Below, in pieces: positions 1 through 5,151 of a stretch of 10,440 bases of DNA (positions are counted from its first letter, which is position 1; each line of letters begins with the position of its first letter). Position numbers and translations under genes: made by a program. The notes under the pieces were generated by a model that saw nothing but the letters and a program-made list of their open reading frames with translations, had not been told where the DNA came from and made no database searches. The stretch is from Chloroflexota bacterium. GTDB lineage: Bacteria > Chloroflexota > Dehalococcoidia > SM23-28-2 > RBG-16-64-32. The stretch lies in the NCBI GenBank assembly GCA_005882715.1, contig VBEI01000084.1, positions 1 to 10,440 on the forward strand, given 5' to 3'.

Positions 1-284
1 AGGCCGATGACATGATGAAAGATGGTGCCGAGGTGGTGGACGTGCGCGAGCCGCATGAATATACGGCCGGGCACGTCCCAGGTGCAAAGCTGATACCGGT
101 CAACAGCGTCTACGCCCGCCGCGAGGAGCTACCCCGAGACAAGAACCTGATTTTCGTCTGTGCTGTCGGCCAGCGCAGCGCTCTGGCGTGCGAGATGGCG
201 GCGGCCGCCGGCCTTACGCGGCTTTACAACCTCGAGGGCGGTACGGACGCCTGGATTAAGTCCGGCATGCCGGCCGAGCGCTAG
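1..284 (+). CDS. Rhodanese-domain sulfurtransferase (5' end outside window)
   Basis: Single rhodanese domain, probably a cytoplasmic protein that carries sulfur as a persulfide. The frame is open to the window edge. The first ATGs (12 and 15) lie inside the usual N-terminal helix, since Ala-Asp-Asp precedes them in frame, so the true start is probably upstream. Counting from ATG 12, the sequence shows the conserved DVREPHEY segment (residues 10-17), GHVPGA (20-25) and the active-site loop CAVGQR with catalytic Cys50. The domain then ends normally with a GGxxAW-type motif close to the stop. At about 90-100 residues it is the size of a stand-alone GlpE/PspE-like protein. It lies 37 bases upstream of the HAD phosphatase on the same strand and may be co-transcribed with it. 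The family call is firm; the physiological substrate cannot be read from sequence. Confidence 0.9.
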   Translation, partial: ADDMMKDGAEVVDVREPHEYTAGHVPGAKLIPVNSVYARREELPRDKNLIFVCAVGQRSALACEMAAAAGLTRLYNLEGGTDAWIKSGMPAER

Positions 285-321
285 GCCATCCAACCGAACT
301 CTTAGTGCACCGGGCTCTCCA

Positions 322-999
322 TTGACCCGCCTCGTGCTGTTCGATATCGATAACACGCTGCTTAACACCGGCGGCGCCGGGGGCCTAGGTATGAACCTCG
401 CCTTCGAGGAGATGTTCGGAATAAGCGACGGGTTCGCGAATGTAGAGTTCAGCGGCCGCACTGACTTGTACATCCTCTCACAAGGACTACGGCAGCACGG
501 CATCAGCGGCGGACATGCAGCGTACATGCAGGGTTTCCTGCGCAGCTATCATCATCACCTGAGTCGGACCTTAATGGAGCGCAAGGGGCACCTGGAACCC
601 GGCTTCCCGCAGCTGCTCGAAGCGCTCCGCCGGCGAGACGGTGTCCGTATCGGTCTCGCGACCGGGAACTTCAGCGAGGCCGCATGGATGAAGCTAGAGC
701 ATTACGGCATTCGCGATTACTTTTTTGACGGAGCTTTCGGGGAGGAGAGTCTCGACCGAGCGAAGATGCTGCGCGCCGGTCTCCGGCGATTCGCCGGCGA
801 TGTTGCGCCAAGGGATGTCGTCATTGTCGGCGATACCCCGCACGACGTCTCGTCAGCTCTCGCCAACGGCTTCGTCGCTGTAGGCGTAGCGACAGGAAGC
901 TACACCATTGACCAGCTAAGGGATAGCGGCGCGGAGCTCGTCTTTCAGAACTTCACAGACTGGCAGAGCGCGGCCGCTAAACTTGCGGGCGAGGTCTGA
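322..999 (+). CDS. HAD-family hydrolase (phosphoglycolate phosphatase-like)
   Basis: Predicted 225-residue HAD-superfamily phosphatase. Motif I is DIDNT, with nucleophile Asp8 and acid/base Asp10. Motif II is Thr114 in GLATGN. A basic residue for motif III is around Arg146/Lys148 in LDRAK. Motif IV is GDTPHD with Asp171 and Asp175. An insertion between motifs I and II (about residues 17-95) forms a helical cap, as in Gph-like enzymes. The start is taken as TTG at 322. The open frame runs back to 160 inside the rhodanese gene, but that extension is Arg/Pro/Ser-rich shadow sequence, and the later ATG at 391 would remove motif I. I see no Shine-Dalgarno site before the TTG. The 3' end overlaps the convergent ATPase gene by 23 bases. 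Substrate unknown; a small phosphate ester such as phosphoglycolate is the family norm. Confidence 0.85.
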   Translation: MTRLVLFDIDNTLLNTGGAGGLGMNLAFEEMFGISDGFANVEFSGRTDLYILSQGLRQHGISGGHAAYMQGFLRSYHHHLSRTLMERKGHLEPGFPQLLEALRRRDGVRIGLATGNFSEAAWMKLEHYGIRDYFFDGAFGEESLDRAKMLRAGLRRFAGDVAPRDVVIVGDTPHDVSSALANGFVAVGVATGSYTIDQLRDSGAELVFQNFTDWQSAAAKLAGEV

Positions 1000-1825
1000 T
1001 CGCCTCGTCGTAGAAGCTCTCGATCGCGGCGTTGACCTCCGGGATCGCGGTCACTCCCGTGCTCACCAACGTGCTCAGAAAAGCTTCCCGCTTCTCGAGT
1101 TCGGCGTTGAGCTCGTCGACCGAAATGCCGGCCCAGGTCGCAAACGCTTCGCGATGCTCGCTCTTGGGCAATACATCGAACGAATCGCTCTTTCCGTCCC
1201 AGGTCACGACGCGGTTTACCGATAAGTCTTCGCCGTCCAGGTCCAGCATCGCGACCTCTTGAATACGGCGCATAAAGCTCGTCCTCGCCGCAGCGGATGG
1301 GCTGCTGAGCCTTCCCAGATATAGCGGCATGATAAATGTCACGTTGGCAATCTGGGCGGCGGGTACCGAAAGATCTTCGCGCAGCTGTCGGACGACTCCC
1401 TCGACGGTCTCATCGTGCATCGTCGTCGCCAGCGAGTACCCGGTCGAAAGTAGTTCGAACGCGCGCCGGGCGTTCTCATCCCAGGTGTATACCGGGATGT
1501 GGTCGCTCATCTCGTTGATCAGGATATAGGTCGGGTATGAGTCCGAGCGCGGCGGAAGCGCGAACGTCTCCCCCATCCCGCGCGTGAAGTAGACTGCCGT
1601 TTCGGGCGGCGTGAAGGAGAGCAGCGCCGTCAAAGTGGTGGTCTTGCCGGACGACGGTGGGTCCGCGGCGACAATAAGGGACGCGCCACGTTCCATGGCG
1701 ATCCAGAGCATAGCGGCGAGGCGAGCATCGAGATTTCCCGCCTTGATGAGCTCAGTGATCGACATCGGCACCGGCGGCTCCCAGTGCCACCCCCACCAGC
1801 TCACGGGCTGGTTCAACGCGCGCAT
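977..1825 (-). CDS. Stand-alone P-loop ATPase of the type II/IV secretion (VirB11/GspE-like) family
   Basis: Predicted 282-residue protein resembling the C-terminal ATPase domain of VirB11/PilT/GspE proteins. Residues 47-69 hold a strand and P-loop ending SSGKTTT (Lys61, Thr62). Residue 55, where the Walker A motif normally has Gly/Ala, is Asp. A Walker-B-like strand ILINEMSDH and a TTMHDETVE segment, in the position of the family's histidine box, follow. The C-terminal third (roughly 200-282) is charged and unfamiliar. No pilin, secretin or other secretion gene is adjacent, so a role in secretion is not supported by context. I chose ATG 1825. The frame is open to 2017 but that part overlaps the divergent dehydrogenase gene and looks non-coding; ATG 1765 (Met21) is also possible because the Trp-rich segment before it is odd. 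The family call is moderately sure. Confidence 0.72.
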   Translation of the reverse strand: MRALNQPVSWWGWHWEPPVPMSITELIKAGNLDARLAAMLWIAMERGASLIVAADPPSSGKTTTLTALLSFTPPETAVYFTRGMGETFALPPRSDSYPTYILINEMSDHIPVYTWDENARRAFELLSTGYSLATTMHDETVEGVVRQLREDLSVPAAQIANVTFIMPLYLGRLSSPSAAARTSFMRRIQEVAMLDLDGEDLSVNRVVTWDGKSDSFDVLPKSEHREAFATWAGISVDELNAELEKREAFLSTLVSTGVTAIPEVNAAIESFYDEAIRPRPQV

Positions 1826-1844
1826 GGAGACATAGTAGCAAGCA

Positions 1845-1867
1845 GCAAGGATCAAGGGGCAAGGATC
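1845..1867. repeat. Two direct copies of GCAAGGATC in a divergent intergenic region
   Basis: GCAAGGATC occurs at 1845-1853 and again at 1859-1867, with starts 14 bases apart, in the 85-base space between the divergent ATPase and dehydrogenase genes. The spacing is a little over one helical turn. It could be a regulator binding site or the remnant of a short tandem duplication; sequence alone does not decide. Confidence 0.55.
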
Positions 1868-1894
1868 GAAAGAGTAAGGAGCCCGGGGCGGTGC

Positions 1895-1900
1895 TAGAAT
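1895..1900 (+). promoter_or_regulatory. Candidate -10 element before the zinc dehydrogenase gene
   Basis: TAGAAT, 10 bases before the ATG at 1911, matches five of six bases of the TATAAT consensus. I find no convincing -35 box and no Shine-Dalgarno sequence at a useful distance (AAGGAG at 1876-1881 is too far away). The transcript may therefore have a very short or no leader. GCTAGAAT also occurs before sodX. Weak evidence. Confidence 0.3.
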
Positions 1901-1910
1901 ACGGCCCGAA

Positions 1911-2921
1911 ATGCGAGCAGCCTTCATCGCCGGCAAGGAAAACATCGATGTCCGCGAGATGGACATGCCCACACCGGCAGCGGACGAGGTGCTAGTCCGG
2001 GTGCGAGCCTGCGGCATCTGCGGCTCCGATCTGCATTTCTACCACGGTGTCTTCCCGGCGAACCCCAATATTTCGCCGGGACACGAGTTCGCCGGTGAAG
2101 TCGCGGAAGTCGGCCAGGAAGTAAGCGGATTCGAGGAGGGCCAGCGCGTTGTGGTCGAGCCGATCCGGCGCTGCCAGGAGTGCGCTTTCTGCCGCACCGG
2201 GCGCTATCACCTCTGCCCAAAGCACATGCTTCTCGGTACATTCGCACCGGGTGGTTTGGCGGAGTACGTGTCGGTTCCCGCCTACACGCTCTACCCGCTG
2301 CCCGACCACCTCGATTTCGAACTCGGCGCGCTCGTCGAGCCGATGGCGGTAGCGGTGCATGGCGTTCATCTCGTAATTCTTGCGGTTGGCGAACGCGTGC
2401 TTGTGCTGGGCAGCGGGACGATCGGCCTCTTCTCGGTCATCGCGGCAAAGGCGGCCGGCGCCGGCGAGGTCATTTCCACCTATCGGCACGATCACCAGGG
2501 CGAGGCCGCACTGGCCGCTGGCGCGTCTCGCACCATCCGAGACAGCGAACTGACCGGTCTGGAGAAGGAAGGAATTGACGTCGTCATCGAGACGATCGGT
2601 GGCAACGCTCCGACGGTCGCGCAGGCGCTCGGCGCAGTACGGCCGGGCGGGCGTATCTCGGTGCTCGGCCTCTTCCCGGGCGCCGTTCAATTGGGCGGGC
2701 TGGCGCTGATCCTGAAGGAGGTCACAGTCGTCGGCGGAATCACTTACTGCCACCCCGGCCTGCACTCGGACTTCGACGTCGCGATCGGAATCCTAAGATC
2801 AGATCCCGAGCGGGCGCGGGCGGTGATCACGCATCGGTTCCCGCTCAATGAGGTGGCCCAGGCGTTCGCGACGGCAGCAGACAAGGGGACAAAGTCTCTA
2901 AAGGTACACGTGACGCCCTAG
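1911..2921 (+). CDS. Zinc-dependent medium-chain alcohol/polyol dehydrogenase
   Basis: Predicted 336-residue member of the zinc-containing medium-chain dehydrogenase family (sorbitol/threonine/butanediol dehydrogenase branch), oxidising a secondary alcohol or polyol with a nicotinamide cofactor. The GroES-like N-terminal half holds catalytic zinc ligands Cys37 (in GICGSD), His58 and Glu59 (in GHEF). It also has the structural zinc cluster Cys88, Cys91, Cys94 and Cys102. The Rossmann half has GSGTIG at 167-172. The next strand ends in STYRHDH (189-195) rather than the acidic residue typical of NAD-specific enzymes, which suggests NADP(H) use. Length and domain order are normal. It lies alone between divergent and co-oriented neighbours, so context does not reveal the substrate. 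The family is certain; the specific activity is open. Confidence 0.92.
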   Translation: MRAAFIAGKENIDVREMDMPTPAADEVLVRVRACGICGSDLHFYHGVFPANPNISPGHEFAGEVAEVGQEVSGFEEGQRVVVEPIRRCQECAFCRTGRYHLCPKHMLLGTFAPGGLAEYVSVPAYTLYPLPDHLDFELGALVEPMAVAVHGVHLVILAVGERVLVLGSGTIGLFSVIAAKAAGAGEVISTYRHDHQGEAALAAGASRTIRDSELTGLEKEGIDVVIETIGGNAPTVAQALGAVRPGGRISVLGLFPGAVQLGGLALILKEVTVVGGITYCHPGLHSDFDVAIGILRSDPERARAVITHRFPLNEVAQAFATAADKGTKSLKVHVTP

Positions 2922-2929
2922 TGTGGCCG

Positions 2930-2954
2930 GGTAACTTGGAGAGCCTTTTCCGTC
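2930..2954 (+). promoter_or_regulatory. Candidate ECF-type promoter before the sigma-factor gene
   Basis: GGTAACTT (2930-2937) followed 13 bases later by CGTC (2951-2954) resembles ECF-sigma promoters, which have a GGAACTT-like -35 and a GTC-containing -10 about 15-16 bases apart. The site lies in the 49-base gap before the ECF-sigma fusion gene, so autoregulation is plausible. The match is imperfect (an extra T in the -35) and was found by eye only. Confidence 0.3.
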
Positions 2955-2970
2955 ACTAACAAATAGAGCT

Positions 2971-4089
2971 ATGGGCGTTACCGGGAAGGATAGCGACGAC
3001 CAGCTAGTGGAGGCGGCGCGGTACGGCGATCGAGCTGCCCTGTCTTTACTGGTCGAGAGACACCGCCCGCTGCTGCTTTCTATGTGCCGCCGGATGACTG
3101 GTGACATGCAAGCGGCCGAGGACGCCGCACAAGAGGCAGTCCTTCAGGCGCTCTTGCATCTTGACAGGCTACGAAGGCCCGAACGTTTCGGCCAATGGCT
3201 CTTCGGAATCGGCCTGAACGTATGTAGGGTGGCGCTCCGCCGCCGCTCAGCAGACGCTTGGTCACTCGATGCCGTGATCGGCGGGCGCACGGGACCGGAG
3301 CCGGCGGACGAGAGTCCGGGACCTGAGGAGATCGCTGAGGCGGAGAGCGTGGCATCAAGGGTAAGGGGCGCGGTCGCCGCGCTACCGGCGGGGCAGCGCG
3401 CCGCTGTGCTCCTTTACTACCTCGGGGGGCTGACGTATCTGGAGACAGCCGCTCACCTTGGGATAAGTACAGGCAGCCTTAAGTCGCGGCTACACAAGGC
3501 CCGATCGGCCATGGGAAGGCACCTGTTGTCGCTCTGGAAGGAGGAAGCGATGGTTGGAGAGCAAGAACGAGTCAGGGTCCGGGTGGCCGACGTTCGCAGG
3601 CGAAAGCGCGAGGACGAACCGGAGCTATACATCGTCTTACTGGAAGAGGAGTCAGGTGGCAAGCGCCTGCCGATCTGGGTGGGGCCGGCCGAGGGGACTT
3701 TCATCGCGACCCAGATCGAGAACCTGAATGCAGCTCGCCCGCTCACGCTGGTCTTTGCAGCGGAGCTGCTCGGCGCTTGCCGCGCCAGGCTGCGCGAGTG
3801 CCTGATCGCGAGGCTCGCCGAATCGACTTTTTATGCAACCGCCGTGATCGAAGCGCCCGACGGCGTCAAGGAGGTCGACGCGCGGCCAAGCGACGCCATC
3901 GGGCTCGCGTTGGTGACCGGAGCGCCACTCTTCGTTGCTTCGGAGGTATTCACGGCCGCGGAAGCGGATCTCCAGAGACAGCACGGGGCCGGGGAAGATG
4001 TCGATGTACAGTGCCAACTGCTCGAGGACGCAGCGTCGATTGTGGCGGAGGTCCGCGAGCGCTGGGGGGCCGAGCTGAAGAAGCGGTGA
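2971..4089 (+). CDS. ECF sigma-70 factor fused to a bifunctional nuclease (DUF151/BFN) domain
   Basis: Predicted 372-residue two-domain protein. Residues about 10-90 are sigma-70 region 2, recognised by the AEDAAQEAVLQA core-binding helix and the RFGQWLFGI segment. Residues about 128-185 are region 4, with ALPAGQRAAVLLYYLGGLTY and the helix-turn-helix ending SLKSRLHKARSAM. An acidic linker separates them, as in ECF sigma factors. Residues about 195-330 form a BFN/DUF151 domain with LPIWVGPAEG and the characteristic DARPSDAIGLAL. Region 4 would direct promoter recognition. BFN domains have reported DNase/RNase activity in some members; its role here is unknown. The start at ATG 2971 has no Shine-Dalgarno site, whereas ATG 3550 at the domain junction has an excellent one, so a separate nuclease product (179 residues) may also be made. 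There is no obvious anti-sigma gene next to it. It converges on the LonN-type gene. Confidence 0.88.
   Translation: MGVTGKDSDDQLVEAARYGDRAALSLLVERHRPLLLSMCRRMTGDMQAAEDAAQEAVLQALLHLDRLRRPERFGQWLFGIGLNVCRVALRRRSADAWSLDAVIGGRTGPEPADESPGPEEIAEAESVASRVRGAVAALPAGQRAAVLLYYLGGLTYLETAAHLGISTGSLKSRLHKARSAMGRHLLSLWKEEAMVGEQERVRVRVADVRRRKREDEPELYIVLLEEESGGKRLPIWVGPAEGTFIATQIENLNAARPLTLVFAAELLGACRARLRECLIARLAESTFYATAVIEAPDGVKEVDARPSDAIGLALVTGAPLFVASEVFTAAEADLQRQHGAGEDVDVQCQLLEDAASIVAEVRERWGAELKKR
3538..3552 (+). promoter_or_regulatory. Strong internal ribosome binding site and ATG at the sigma/nuclease junction
   Basis: AAGGAGG at 3538-3544 lies five bases before the in-frame ATG at 3550-3552 (Met194). 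This is close to a perfect Shine-Dalgarno arrangement and falls exactly between the sigma region 4 helix and the first strand of the nuclease domain. The gene's own start lacks such a site. It could produce a separate BFN protein or mark an ancestral gene boundary. The Glu-Glu-rich helix end it encodes could also create the motif by chance. Confidence 0.55.
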
Positions 4090-4106
4090 TCTGCAGACGG
4101 ATACGT

Positions 4107-4125
4107 GGCGCAGCTTTACGGCGCC
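4107..4125. terminator. Weak hairpin between convergent genes
   Basis: GGCGC (4107-4111) and GCGCC (4121-4125) can form a 5-bp GC stem with a 9-base loop in the 35-base convergent gap between the sigma-nuclease gene and the LonN gene. It reaches the first base of the LonN stop codon. There is no T-run on either side, so termination is only a guess. Confidence 0.3.
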
Positions 4126-4775
4126 TAGTTCATCACGGCGAAGCCGTGCCAGCGCATGATGCGGGCTTCTTCGACGCGCGGCGTCATCTCGCGGATCGCC
4201 TCGCCCAGGATCTGCACCTCGATTGCCAGCCTTGTGCGCGCGGAGAGTTCCTCAAGCAAGCGTTGCTTGACTTGCGGGGCGACGCCAAGCCGCGCACCAA
4301 TGAAGTCCGCTAAGCCATCCGGCTCGCCCGGCATCTCGACGCTGCGCGCCCACTGGTTGGAGATCGCGAGGTACAGCCGCACGTACTCGGCGAACAGGGA
4401 GCCAGCGTCGTCCGATAGCTCCTTTGCCTTAGGATCATCGGTCGATGTCGAAGACAAGAACTCGACTTCGCCTGTCAGGTAGGGATCCTCGCTCACGAGG
4501 CGGACTGTACGAAACCGCTTTCCACCGAGGCATACCAGGTCCATCTTCCCTTCTTCCAGCTCATCCACTCGGGCAATGTGGGCCGTCGTCCCCACCTCGA
4601 ACGGTTCCGCCGTCGCTCCCACCTCCCACCCCTCGCGGATCAGCAGCACACCGAAGGGGCGTCGTTCTTCGATGCAGCTGGCGATCATCAGCTTGTAGCG
4701 CTCTTCGAAAATATGCAAGGGCAGCATCGCACCTGGAAAAAGCACGGTGTTCAAAGGAAAGAGCGGCAGTTCCAT
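4125..4775 (-). CDS. Stand-alone Lon N-terminal (LON substrate-binding) domain protein
   Basis: Predicted 216-residue protein with the PUA-like N-terminal domain of Lon protease. It opens with the diagnostic LPLFPLNTVLFPG, then LPLHIFEERYK, GVLLI, and GTTAHIARV...GKMDLVCLGGKRF. A helical C-terminal part (about 130-216) corresponds to the start of the Lon helical bundle. The AAA+ and protease domains are absent and the length is normal for free-standing LonN proteins, so this is not a truncated Lon. A role in protein quality control or substrate binding is assumed from the family; no activity is known from sequence. ATG 4775 is the natural start because the conserved segment begins at residue 2. 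It follows the DUF2007 gene by 8 bases and is probably in one operon with it. Confidence 0.9.
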   Translation of the reverse strand: MELPLFPLNTVLFPGAMLPLHIFEERYKLMIASCIEERRPFGVLLIREGWEVGATAEPFEVGTTAHIARVDELEEGKMDLVCLGGKRFRTVRLVSEDPYLTGEVEFLSSTSTDDPKAKELSDDAGSLFAEYVRLYLAISNQWARSVEMPGEPDGLADFIGARLGVAPQVKQRLLEELSARTRLAIEVQILGEAIREMTPRVEEARIMRWHGFAVMN

Positions 4776-4783
4776 GACCGGGG

Positions 4784-5017
4784 CTAAGCTGAGCGGATCG
4801 CTTCGCCGAGCAGCCAGCGCGCCCGCTTTTCGTCCCCTGCCTGCACAAACAGGCGAATGCTGCCGGGCGCAGGGGGAATCCCGAAAGATGCCATGGGATC
4901 GCCGCTCTTGATATAAACGGCGATGCTGTCGCGTTCGAGCACGTCGCGCCAGATGCCGGCCTCGAGTTCATCGCGGGCCGTAGCGAGGAGGACGATGCGA
5001 TCTCCGTTCGGTTTCAC
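4784..5017 (-). CDS. DUF2007-type small protein
   Basis: Predicted 77-residue cytoplasmic protein, starting with GTG. It begins with a strand IVLLATARDELEAGIWRDVLE, followed by a second strand IAVYIKSGD and a final strand-helix element IRLFVQAGDEKRARWLLG. This is the compact alpha-beta pattern of DUF2007 proteins, which are annotated as putative signal-transducing proteins related to PII-like folds; the function is unknown. The GTG is the only start giving the complete first strand. TAACAT, six bases before the GTG, resembles a -10 box and would imply leaderless translation. The downstream LonN gene starts 8 bases after its stop, suggesting co-expression. Confidence 0.78.
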   Translation of the reverse strand: MKPNGDRIVLLATARDELEAGIWRDVLERDSIAVYIKSGDPMASFGIPPAPGSIRLFVQAGDEKRARWLLGEAIRSA

Positions 5018-5151
5018 GGGTCTATGTTACGCCATCGGCGAAGGCATAGTGTAGGGACGAATACGAGGTACGAAATATACGACTTTCGAAGGACGAGCGT
5101 TGAAGCACACGGGTACTTAAGGGGCAAGAGATGGAGGCCTGAGGCAGTCCT
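5018..5151. other. 134-base intergenic region with a degenerate TACGA repeat
   Basis: No gene is seen between the 3' end of the NuoG-like gene and the GTG of the DUF2007 gene. The stretch 5055-5096 is locally AT-richer and holds TACGA at 5062-5066, 5069-5073 and 5078-5082, flanked by GGACGA at 5055-5060 and 5091-5096, so it looks like a decayed short tandem repeat. It must also contain the promoter of the DUF2007-LonN unit on the minus strand. No clear terminator was found. Confidence 0.5.

Noticed and set aside
160..321. N-terminal extension of the HAD gene to the ATG at 160
   Set aside because: It overlaps the rhodanese gene in another frame, is Arg/Pro/Ser-rich without family similarity, and motif I of HAD proteins normally lies a few residues from the start, which TTG 322 gives.
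1826..2017. N-terminal extension of the ATPase to 2017
   Set aside because: It runs through the divergent dehydrogenase start and has no plausible protein character; ATG 1825 or 1765 gives a normal domain start.
1992..2765. 257-codon minus-strand open frame opposite the zinc dehydrogenase
   Set aside because: The plus-strand gene has all zinc ligands and a full Rossmann domain; the opposite frame is compositional shadow.
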